A DNA stretch of 64,000 nucleotides. Origin: Malania oleifera. Lineage: Eukaryota; Streptophyta; Magnoliopsida; Santalales; Ximeniaceae. The notes beneath the pieces were generated by a model, which made no database searches, was not told the DNA's origin, and worked only from the letters and a program-made list of their open reading frames with translations. Location of the stretch: NCBI RefSeq assembly GCF_029873635.1, contig NC_080425.1, positions 42,162,390 through 42,226,389 of the forward strand, written 5' to 3'. The translations under genes and the position numbers were made by a program. Below, piece after piece: positions 40,864 through 54,000 of the stretch (position 1 is its first letter; the number at the start of each line of letters is the position of its first letter).

Positions 40864-43800
40864 GTTCTCACCAAATACCAAATAAATGTTGCCATCTCAA
40901 AGGCATTCTGCTTCACACCCCCCCAACACACACCAAAAAAAAGAAGTCAAACATGGATTCATGGATTTGCATTAAGCTCATAAACGAGATATCAGATATG
41001 AATCCAAACTCATCACCTGGAATGAGATAAATTGAAGCAACCGCAGCAATATATCTGGTTTTCCAAACCAAAATAGATCATCACGTGGCTTCACTTGAGT
41101 TCCAATTGATGGAATTTTTGGTTCCACAATTTCGAGCGCTAACGAGGAGACAACATGTTGGAGTTTTGTTCCAACCATCATTACAAGCTTGGGCAAGTGC
41201 AAAAATTAAACAAGAATATATTAATCAAGAACAATAATTTATTTTTAACATATAGCACCAGATTCAGAATACTTACAATAGCTGGGATAAAAGAAAGCCA
41301 GAAGTAAATGTTCAGACCTGCAGCATTGTGAGAACTTGGAACTCTTCAAAAACTATATTTAGTAAATAAAGAAATAGTATGAGCTTAGTTTTATTCCAGA
41401 AAATTACCATGAATATTTATGAAGATGCATAATATGGCATAGCCCCACAGTGGCCAACTGCATATCAGAATGGTAATTGTAAGAATACATAAAATGCAAA
41501 AATATGAAGTGAATAAAATTTAAAATATGCATTAAGCCCACACTCAAGTCTTGATTCTAAACAAAACAAGTACATCCATGTGGATGGCCAACCAAATGAG
41601 GGCCACATGTGAGGGCGGTGTGAGAATGCATAAAATATTAAAATAAGAATTATGAAATTACTTACTATACATAATTATAGGCATATGAGATTGGCAGTGA
41701 TTTTCAGTAATTTAGTCCAATTTACTTCCATTTTCTGGTGAGCCCAAGCTCAGGAAATTGTTTATGTGAGAAACATATTTTTGTCAGAAATTGAGCTAAT
41801 TCATGGGAAGGCTAAGAGCCTTATTGTAATCGAAATGGAAAAAACTTCCATTTTTGAATTCATTGATAGGATCCAAATTCAATGGCTTCATTGTTCAGTA
41901 ATTTTTATTTTTTATTTTAATTATTATTTTTTTGGTTTTGTAACTTCTCTTTCTCAATCTAATATACCTTCTTTTATTATCTGGAAAAAAAAAAAAATCA
42001 ATGGCTAACAAACCAGACTATCCTTTCCAAGAAAGATCAGATAAATGATTGTAAGTTGCTCAGCAACGACTTTTGTTTCGCTGCTCAAAGCCATTGCTAT
42101 CATAAAACAAGCTGCCCCCTAGACTAGGTTTTCTCTATGAGGTGCATTGATGATGGCAGTACCCCTTTCACAAAGACACATAGCTACTAAAGTACCATTG
42201 ACAGAGTAGAAGATTACACTTGCTTTTGTAGTATAGCGGGTAGTAATTTTCTCACATGACCAAAACAAATGCCAATAATAGAGAAAGAATTTTTACTTTG
42301 TCTGCATTTGAAGCCCTGGGATAAGTTAAATGTGAACTCTGAAAACAGAAAAAATATTGTGAATCTCAGGGTTATTGAAACTTGTTAGATTAGCGCTTTA
42401 CCTAAAAGCTTAAGCTGTTAGGTTGTAGGCCAACAATGTATATCAAGCCTTAAAACTCCCTGCATGTGCAGCCCTACAGCACATGGGAAGATAAACACAC
42501 CACAAATAAAACCCACACTACAGGGAATTTGATAATTTTTTTAAACACCACGAAATAAATGCAGGCAACTAGACTACAACCCAAGACCTCCTGTTACCCT
42601 GGCTCTAATGCCATGTTAGATTACCACTTTACCTAAAAGCATAAACTGTTAGGTTGTGGACCAACAATGTATATCAAGTCTTAACAAAACCAATTCCATT
42701 GTGCTTAATAGGAGGGTCAAACCATTTATAATAGCTTGAGAACGTACAAACTAGTTAGGCCTTCCATTCTATTTATAATATGCATCAAGTGCATCAAATG
42801 ACAATAATAAACTTGGTAACACGGTAACTTGTTACTCTCCCACTCAAGCTAGGGCATACATGCCATGTTCTCCTAGCTCATTATGAGTGAACTGAACCCA
42901 GACAGCACCCCCCCCCCCCCTTCTCCAAGGGCTTTGTTAAAAAAAACAAAAAAGAATTGGGACCAAAGGAGTACATTCATAGAGCAACAAATTGAAATCA
43001 ACTGCCCAACACAATACACTTTCTTCCTAATGTAAGATCAGAGATGTTAAAAATAGCAAAGACAAATTCCACCTTAAATATTAGCAATCATAATTTCAAT
43101 AATAAGTGGCCTGGAAATGAATCCATTATGCAATGCTAGTCAATGGCATGTGTTGCCTGTGCTAATGAAATGTAGATGGGTTACTCATGAGAAGTCAATG
43201 ATAGTTAAAAAGAAAAAAAGAAAGAGATAGAGGAGAGAGAGAGAAAGAGAGAAGGGAATGGTGCTCAAGATGGAATACAGTGAGCTGTTGTTGGAAGCAT
43301 AAGATTTATTCCATATTATACTTGAATTACCTTTTTGTTCTTTTATGCCCTTTTTTTTAATTGCATACAATTTTAAGTTGATGTTGAATTGGACTTCTTT
43401 TTTTTGTGTGAGAAAATTTTTTTACAAAATATGAACATTGAAACTACATGAAAGTCCTAATTAGTTGTATAGATTTCAAGGATCATACCTCAAGCAATTT
43501 AAAAAAGGCATTGCATAAAGTTTTTAAATTATTGAACATCTTAATTGACCTGGCAGCCCATGCTATAAGTTAAAAATTTCCCCCCTTAACCTAGCTATTA
43601 GGAAAGAGTTTGACAAAATCTTTCACAGACAGATCAAAGCTCCCTGTAAGTTTCAGCCAATGTGCAATTGACTTGGACTAGCAAAAAAATTTAAACCATT
43701 TGTGTGTGTCATCTTAAATATACATGCTCCAAGTTTGCTCCTTCTTGTTAAATTTCCAATATGGGACTGGTAGGAACCAACAGTCACATGTATCATTTTA

Positions 43801-45008
43801 GAATTTTTATTAAAGAAAATTAAGTCATGGCCAATAGATTCGAAATGTTTGCATTTCCAGCATTGGAAAATTCAGAAACAACTTAAAAATTTAGGAGTTT
43901 TGGAAGCCAGAGAAGGAATAAGCTTTTGGTTTATGAACATTTAAATATTTCAATCTTTGTTCCTATACCTCTAAACCAATGTTTTTGTTAGAAGAAAATA
44001 TGTTATTTAAAAATTAGGTTCGGTGCTTGGGGATATTTTTGTCTTTAATCTTTTTTGTTCTTATCAAATATTATATATCATTTTGGAAGCTCAAGATACC
44101 ATGTGTAACATGCCAGATTTTTCTCTTTTTTCATATTTTAACATTAATTTCATATTTTCTAAACTAAATTAAAGATTATAAACTTGAAGTAACATACTAT
44201 CCTATAAATTGTAATAACTTTTCTCTATTCCCGATTCTCGTAGGCATGACTTTTCGATTTTCATCAGTCATTAAATTTTTATGGAAATTACATCTAATAA
44301 ATATTTTGTATTATTATAATTATTAGGTATTTTTATGATTTATTATTAATTTTTATTATATATATATTTATATATATACATATTTAAAAATTTTAAAATA
44401 ATGATGTACTTTTTTGCATTATGATGATATCAAATTGGTTGATTTAAAGCAATTGGATTGGATAGACTAGTTAATTTAAGAATCAATTAAATTTTTGAGT
44501 CACTTAGTTTTCAAGGCATTATGTTGACCAATTTTTCCAGTTTAATTTATTAAATACGTGTCATTTTAAAGATATCATTTTATTATGACTAAATTATTAT
44601 TATTTTTTTTCATATACACAACGGTTGACTAACGGTCAACTAATGGAAGGTTTCAATTTGTCAATAATATTAAACCTCAAGGGTTCATTGGTAGTTTATG
44701 AAATCACAGGGAGTGGAGTGTCATTTTTAGGAAACTCAAGGGGTGTTGCTGAATTTTACCCCTTCAAAAATTGTTTTGCTCATACATATAGCATTATTGC
44801 ATTTCAAATGGAAATTTTATGTTTTCGAAAAATAGTGTTTATGTTTTCATAAGATACTTAAATGCATAATTTTAGAAATATTTTCACGCATTCCAAATGG
44901 ATATTTTACGTCTTCCAAAAGAGACTTTGTGGTCATTGATATATTTACATAAAGTTATATACAAATATGTATACTTATGGAATGATAGAATTTATTGCTA
45001 TCATAAAT

Positions 45009-45046
<38 letters not shown>

Positions 45047-48000
45047 TGTGTTATTAATGAGATTTCTTTGATGGGAAGAAATCTATTAAGTTTCTCATGC
45101 ATAATTAATAGGATGCCTAATCCTACAATTACATGGAGGCCAGTGTAAGGGTCATAAGGAACCTTAAGAATTAGTTGATATCAATTTTCATCACTTCTCA
45201 ATCCGGTAGCTATTTGTTTGAACAGCAAATGGCTGGAGGTAATTATGATAATTCCGTCATATATATATATATATTAGGGTATACAACATGTGATAATTTG
45301 TTGGTTTAATATTTGTCTGCTTTCATTTCACCTTTCATATAGTGGTTTATTAACTTTGTGTATTAAGTGTTTTACTAAGAGAAATTGATATTTTAGAAAT
45401 ATGAATATGTGTATCATGTGTCTGAAAAACCTGCGTGCTGCGCAGATCATTACGCTAGTTAATATATAAAAGGGTAGACCTGAAGCTGTATGTAAGGCTC
45501 AAGAAAAACTGCCAACTGGTTTTTTGTTGGTTTAATATTTGTTTGCTTTCATTTCACCTTTTATATAGTGATTTATTAATTTTGTGTATTAAGTGTTTGA
45601 TTAAGAGAAATTGATATTTTAGAAATATGAATATGTGTATCATGTGTCTGAAAAACCTGCGCACTGCACAGATCATTACACTACTCGAATCCCCATGAAA
45701 GAAACAGCTCTATTTTGCTCAGAGCTCAACCAAAAAAGACAAGGGAAAATGCATTATCAGCCAAGGGCCCTTCCAAAAATGGATCCAAGAGCCCCTCCCC
45801 ACCTCAAATTTAGTGCGATGGATGAAAGAAGGATAAATCTAAGAAATGGACCTTTACAGACTACCCAGAGAACATCTTAAACTAACATTGGTATCCCACC
45901 CATTCTCTATGCCAAAGGGACAATTCTTCTAGAGGGAAACGCCATAGCCATTTAGCTAAAAGAGCCATGTTTTTAGACACCAACTTCCCTAGGTCTAACC
46001 CTCCCCCCTTTTTCGACCTACAAATCTCACCCCAGCAAACTATGTGGTGCCTGTGATCCCCCTACCAGACCGCAAAAAGTCTCTCATGATTCTCTCTAGT
46101 TTGCTACGCATTCCCTGTCGGAATCTTAAATACAAACACTAAATATAACGGAATTCGAGAAAGACAAGCCTGGATCAAGGTTATTCTACCCCCTAAAGAG
46201 AAAAGAGCCCCCTTCCAGCCATTTAACTTGTCATTCACCCTTTCTACTACTGGATTTCAAAATTCCACTACTCTAGGATTACCCCCCAAGGGTGACAGGT
46301 CAATCCAAAATGCCACACCCCACTTTTATGGCCCTTTTCATCACTCGCTTGAAACATTCAAAGCTGCTAATCCATCTTTCCCCATATTAATTTGAAGGCC
46401 CAACACCCTCTCAAAAATTTAAAGAATACCCAAAATTCTGCTAAAGGAAGGGTTATGATCAGCAAGGAAGAAAATGGTGTCTTCATCAAACTAAAGATGA
46501 GAAACCACCACTCTCTCTCTCTCTCCCTACTTCTAGACCTTTAACCTACCCCCACCATCCTACTCATAAAAAGGGGGATAAAGGATCACCTTGTCTAATG
46601 CCCCTAGAAGCTCTAAACCAAAAGTATAGCATCCACTATTTGCCTCCCTCCCCCCCCACCCCCCCTACCCCAAAAACATTATTCGGGCAGTAGAAATGGT
46701 ATCAACAAGCACCTTACTCATCCTATTAGCTAAGACTTTAGTGATAATTTTATATACACTAGAAACAAGGCTAATAGGTCTAAAATCACCAACCTTAATA
46801 GATCTAGACTTCTTAGGCACTTGAGCAATAAAAGAGCAGTTGATGCTTTTGCTCAAAATTTCATTCCCAAAGAATTCAGTAAAAACTTTCAGCGAATCGC
46901 CACAACCTCTCAACAATCTTGGAAAAAAGCTACGGCAGCACCTCCTTCCTATCTCTGTGATCTCCCTCTTGAAGACCCCATGAGCATAAGCAGCAAGCCA
47001 GAAATGAGCAAAAGGGGGGAAATAAGAAAGCTAGTTATGTATTTACTTAAAATATCCCTTCCCCTCATCTATTTTTGAGATTGCCCCTCCTTAAATCCCA
47101 AATCCCTATTAACTTCTCCCGTTTACCACATTCTTTAATCCAAGTAATTTGTAAGTTTAGTAACTAAATAAAATTAAAGAAATTTACTACTTATTAGCTA
47201 ATTATAAATAATTTCATTTATTTGAATAATTTAGTTTCTATAATTTATTAGTAATTTTTTAAATTATCATTAATTTCATAAATTTAATTTAATGTTTGTC
47301 TTATTCATTAATTTTATTTTAATTTAGTGTCTACACAATTTTCCTTTAAAATTGTTGGTAAATTTAACACCTAAACATGCCTTCAAGAAAGTAAAATTAT
47401 CTACAAAAATGTACGAAGGAAGAAAACAAGATCCAACATGGGAACATGAGTACCCAATGCCCAATGTAAAAGAATGGATTTATATGCAAATATTGCGGAA
47501 TACAAATGAAGAGTGGTGGAGCAACTTGATTAAAGATGCACTTCGCAAACTATGATCCGCAGCATAATATAAAATTTTGTGATAAAGATGCACTTAGCAA
47601 ATTATGATCCTCAGCATCTGGAACAGGGCTTTACTTACTAAAGCTTTGTGGAATATCCATGCCAAAAAGGATTCCCTCTGGTCTAGGTGGGTTAACCAAG
47701 TGTACTTAAAGGGAAGAAGCATGTGGGAAGCTTATGCCAAACATGAGGACTCTCCTCTCCTCAAGAAAATTTTCGAGATTAAAGATCATATCCTGCAAGC
47801 TGTTAGTTCCAGCAGGGAAGCTGAAGAATTACTTAGAGGCTGGTTGGTTGGTGATCAGTTCTGCTGTGCATTGGCTTACCAGTTCTGGAGATTTAAAAGT
47901 CAAAAAGTGGCCTGGCACTCTGTGATCTGGAAAAGTGGTAATACCCTGAAACATGCCTTTGTTCTGTGGCTTTGCACTAGAAATAAAATTCTTACAGCAG

Positions 48001-51000
48001 ATAAGCTGCCTGTTGAAGGTGCAGACAAGCTTTGTTGCCTGTGTTCTGCTGAATCTGAATCCATGAGCCACTTGTTTTTCAATTGTTGTGTCTCATTGAC
48101 AGTTTGGAAACATCTTCAAGCCTGGCTGGGCCTCACTAGAAGAATGTCAACGATTAATGCTGCCCTCAAATGGCTTCACGAAGAAGCAAAGGGTACTGGT
48201 ATACAAGCCATTGCCAAAAGAGTCTGCTTTACCTCAATGGTCTATTTTATTTGGCATTTCAGAAACAAAAGGAGGTTAGTGTTACCTCATCGGCCACAAT
48301 GATTAGAGTAATTCAAAGTCACACCTACATAATTTTATTTGGCAAATTTCCTCAGTTCATGAAGTCCTGGGTGGAAATTACTTAGTTGTACTTCTTTTTT
48401 TGTGATAGGAGTGTTTTGCCCTCGTGGCCCTGGGAATGCCCAGGATTGTTTTGTGGCTTTTTAGAGTTGCTTTCTGTTTCTCTTGGCCGGCTGGCCCTAG
48501 GTATGCCCAGTTCTGTCTTTGATTGATTGGTGTTTGCTTGGGAGCTTTTGCTTCCTTTCTCAGGGTAAGCCCACATATTGTACATATCCTTTTTGATCCA
48601 TACAATTTACTTTAACTGATTAAAAAAAAATGAGAATCATTTTAGAAAGAAAAACAGCAAGTAAAGCAAAGTAGAATCGAAGAAAAAAAAAAATGAATTG
48701 CGAGGAAATTTGATGCAGCCACAAGAAATTGATGAATAGGATGATGCTGATGATATTGTATACCCATCTAACATTTCTCCCTATGAGAGGTATGCATACC
48801 ATTGAGCACTTTAAAACTAGGGCTGCAAACAAGCCGAACTTTTATGCGTTCAGGCTCAACTTGATAGACTACAGGCTCATCTCAGGCTCGGGCTTGAATC
48901 AAAGAGAGCTCAAAAATCTGGGCTTGATCTCGATTCGAAAACAAAACTCTAAGCTCGGGCTCCCAGCTCGGGCTCCCAGCTCAGGCTTGGCTCACTTCAC
49001 CTTCCCATGAGCCCAATTTTCAGGAATTCATTTTTTATGAGTTTAAAAAAAATCTTCTTTAAAAACTAAAATATATTTAGTACAAAATGAACTTTAAAAG
49101 CAAGCCCATTCTACCATTTGAGATAAAGCCCCGACCCGCTGTCCATAAACTTGTCTGTTTAGTAGAACAAGGTCACATTTTATAAGGAAAAAGGTGGGCG
49201 CTTAAACTTTTGAGGTAGGTAATGTGGGACAAGCCTCTCATATCCCCTCCATCTCAGCGATCAATGACGGATGAGCCTAGGTAGCCCCTTCAGCAGCATT
49301 TGCAGAATCATGGCGGCATGCTGCCCATATCCATCACCATTCCTGATCAGTGACGCCATGTTCCATGCTTGAATTATTATTAATCATGTCGCTGGAATAT
49401 TCCATTTCGCACAACATAACACAACAGTAGCTAGAAACAATTGTCATCCGGCGATAGGAGATGCTAGGTTCAGCACTGGTTTCCACCACCCCTGAGAAAC
49501 CCATTATCAAAGATTCTAGCACTCTGACTGGGAAGGCAGGCCCAAGACTATCACCAAGAAGAGAGCTGCCGCTGCCACTACCACTGTGATAACTAGATGA
49601 TGGGCAATCTTGAGTTGTATGGCCTGAAGCTTTTAATTTGATTTTGTGCTTGAGAGTTTGAACAAGAAAAGTGATTAACATTATGCGGATTAGAGGATTT
49701 TTTTTGGGGGGGGGGGGGTGTATAGAGGAAAAGTAGAGAAGATAAAAATGAGAGGGAAGGAAGGAAGGAAGCAATGCCTCAGCATCTTCAAGCTTCCCAC
49801 ATGAACAAAGAGACTTAACAACTAAAGTTGTCGCAGCCTGCAACTTTCTCTTGATTAAGCCCTGCGTTTTATGCTGAATGAAGGAAATTTATTATCTTTT
49901 CTGCTGAATGAAGCAAATGTATTTTTGTTTTGTCAATTTGCAGCTAAATTATTTAATCTTGCTCTACTAAATTAAGCTCATTTATTATTATGGACTCAAA
50001 ATATAAAGCTAGGGTTGAGCATGAACAAGCCCAATCCAAGCTTATTATCGAGTCTAACCGAGCCTTTACTCAGTTGCTCACGAGCTAAAACAAGCCAAGC
50101 CCATCTGTGCTTAGGCTAAAACTAGGCTCGATAATTGCACATTTATATAATAAACAAGCCTTAACGAGCTCTTACCGAGCCAAGATCTCGAGCTGCTCAC
50201 AAGCGGCTTGGTTAGTCTGCAGCCCTACTGAAAACAGACGGAATGGGAAAGAGACCAATCTCGTAGGTTTGCAGATTGCTAACAAGTAGGCAAATCTGGG
50301 GCTGGTAGCAATGGAGAGCGACCAGCCATGAGTTGATCACGAAGCGTGAGAGAACCAAAAGCAAAGCCATATATTTCAAAGCCTCCTTAGTATACAAGCA
50401 AAAAAACTTTCAAAATTTATTCAAAGGAGGTAAAATAAAAGAAGAAATTATAGGTTGATTTTAAAAGTTCTTCATATATAATAATGTTCCACCTAAGGAG
50501 GCATAATCACCTCACTTTAAAAACATAGTGTTGGGTTGTTATGCAGCTGGAATGGGAGTCAATTCACTAACACCCTATCAGAGTAGAACAAAATACCTTG
50601 ACTTAGGTAAAAGAAATGGAAGGCCACGTAAAAGAAGTGAAGAACAAGTGAGCCACATATGACTGCACTGTAATGTCTAATGAATGGATAGGCCTTACAA
50701 AATTATCTATCATAAATTTCATGGTTTACTCCAAAGGGAGTAAATTTTTTCTTAAGTCGATAGATGCGACAAAATAAAAGACCATGAATACATATACAGC
50801 TTATTAAAACATGTTGTGCAAGAGGTAAGAAAGAAACTCGTTGTTTAGGTGGTGATAGATAATGGCAATGCATATAAGAAAGCAAGTCTAAAATTAAAGA
50901 AAAAATTCAACTTGTACTAGACTCCATACACTGCTCATTGCATTTGTCTCATTTTTTAGGAGATCAAAATAAGAGAGGCAATAAGCACAGTGATCTCGCA

Positions 51001-54000
51001 AGGGAGACAAATCACTAATTTTATTTATAACCATGGATGGTTGCTTGCTAAAATGAGGGAGCACTATCGAGGGGATATTGTGTGTATAGGGGCTACACAA
51101 CATGCTACAAACTATATTGCCTTTGATAGCCTACAAAAGAAAAAAGTAGGCCTATAATCTCTATTCAAATTTGATGAATGGGCTAAGCATTCTCTTAGAC
51201 AAAATTTGGTAGAGAAATTGAAAGCACAATTTAGAGTGGCTTTACGAGCCCACATATCAAGTATTGCACATAGTTGACAGTGAAGTGTGACCGACATTAG
51301 GAGTTGTGTTTGAAGCAATAAGGGTGATGAAGGAGGCCATTAAGTAGGGGTAAGAACTGCAAGATGGGTTCTCAAAGAAATCAGTGAATGGTGGGAGAGA
51401 ACCTTGATCATCCTCTTCATGCAGAAGGTACTAAAATTTAATATTTATAAATTTCAAAATTCTTGTATCAAATTACTTATTAAATTTTTCTTTAATTGAT
51501 TGACAACTTATTTTCTAAATTCAAAATTTCAATACAAAGAAGTTGTCAAGGAAGATCCTTATCTACTAGAAGCAGTTCATAATGTTTTTATGACCCTTGA
51601 GCCACATTCCTCTAGGCTGAATCAAACTAAAAATGAGGTATATTTTCAAAATAAAATTTGAACAAAATAAGTCTTAATCCATGTTTATTCATTTAATAAC
51701 AAAATTTTTTTTCTAAATTATTTTATTTAAAGATGCAAAAACAAGCTTTGTAGAAGCAGCTACTCAGGCAGCTAGGGCAACGATGGCACCTAGTAAGTGT
51801 TTATGCATAAATGCATAATACAAAGTTACAAACTTCAATTACAATTCTACTAAATAATAACTTATGCTCTTAAAATATCTTGCATGGTTGATTTGTGGAT
51901 GATGTACGGATTAAGTGCTCCAACCCTAAAGAAGCTAGCATTGTGCATTTTGTCACAAACTACACCTTCATGAACTTGTGAATAGAATTGGAGCACATCT
52001 GCACTCATTCATAAGGAGCAAAGAAATAGGCTAACCTACATTAGAATTCAACAACTTGGTTTTTGTTATTACAACATGAAGTTTCGAATAGGAGATATGG
52101 AGGTTGAAATGAACAAAGTTTCTAAACAAGATCTCCCGGACCTTCTTGACATATCAGTTGAATTGGGTGATGATGATGAGTATCCATTTTTCCAGTGGAT
52201 TAGACCATCTCATCTTTATGAACGAGATAGAAGTCTCCGCCCACAAATAGCCAAAGGATGAGTATCCACTTTTTTTAGTGGATTAGACCATCTCATCTTT
52301 ATGAACGAAAAAAGAAGTCCCCACCCAAAAAAGGCCAAGCACACACAACATGAGTTTGGCATTGATATTAATCAAATAATGGTAGAAGAAGAGATATCTA
52401 GCAGTGATGATTCACTAATGAATCTTGGGTCTAGATATGGAACTTCATTCACTATGCCCTCTGGTGATAATGATGACGACAATGCTGGTGGTGATGAATC
52501 TAACACCAGTGGTAGTAGTGGGCAAGGTGGTGATGGTGGGGACTGGGGACTATGGAGGAAATGAGGGATGGAAAGACTATAGACCAATAGTGGACTATAC
52601 ATGTTCTCCCCAACTAGAAGATGAGGATCTACAAAGAGAAACATATCTAGTTGACAGGCAATATAGTCGTAGAAAGGGAAAGGGGAGGATGCATCAATTA
52701 GAAGAGGAGACCTTTCCCTTAGTTTAGAATCTTTGAATATAGGTAAATAGCATCACTCCAGTAGTTATAGTGGTTATCAGTCTACCCAAGAAAGTTTCTC
52801 ATAGTCAACATATGGCCAACCATTTCCATATGCATATGAGTAGGCACGACAATATGGAAACTGGCAACCACATACCTATGGTATGGACAAACAAGCCAAG
52901 AATATGGGTATGCAAATGCAGGGCAATCCTATAGACATACACAACAAGTAGAACATGCAAGAAAAGATCATGGTAAAAGACGATCTTCTAGCCAAGCATC
53001 ATAAACTACCATCAATCAAATGACTATGGAGGAGAATGAACAACACATGTACACCTATACTTAATATTTGGGAAATTATATGACATGGAATGATTATTGA
53101 AAGCAATATATGTCATATCAAGATCCCAATGATAGGGATAGGAGAGATGACTTTGAGCCACCACGAAACTACATGTGGCATTAGATCATTAAATGTATAA
53201 TATTTATTGACAATGTATTTATTTAAAATAATAAATTTTTTGGCTTAAATCATCAAATGAATAACTCGAGAACTTTATAATCATCTAAATGTTCTTCACT
53301 TCATAGCTTACTTCACGATGTGCAGTTTATTGCCCTAAACACTAAAAACTTGTCATATATGCATTTTATAAATGTATTTTGATGCCATATTAAGTACAAT
53401 AATCTATTTTAATATTTTCTAAAGTTTGATTGCAAATTTCCATCATTTACTATAAATTCTCGTAATTTCTTTAAACAAAAATTCAAATCGAAATTGAAAC
53501 TTCTGTTGAAATTTCCATAAATTGAGAGCATCAAATTTCCATCGAAATTGAAATTTTTGTCTTTGATGACCCACACTAACTTTGATATCTTATTCCCCTA
53601 TGTTTTGGGTTTTGGACCTTATAGTGTCTGACCCAACCTTATCACATCTTTTCTTCCTCCCAAAGGACCTCCCAATAAATTTAGAAGCTTCCCTTGCAAC
53701 CTGACCAATTTATCGCATGGTGTTGGGATACCTACTAGGACAAAACCCCCTCCCCTCCTTTATCCCTTTAGTTGCAAATGAAAGCCATTTTTGGATCAGA
53801 ACTAGCCACCAAAACTCCTTTGGTAACATTGGCAAAGGAAAGTCTCTGGAACATGCTCTTACTTTTGTCCTCTAGTCTAACATTTGAAGAGCCACATTCT
53901 AAGCATCTCTAGTTGCCCTTGTTGGCTCTGGAGGACTTGTCCAAGGATGACGAGAATTCCAACAGCCCAATAAGACCCTCCACCATTTTTTTTATCATCC

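Noticed and set aside
42908-42920. Poly-C run as a structural element
   Set aside because: A simple homopolymer like those at 23698-23712 and 49708-49718; no partner strand or context suggests function.
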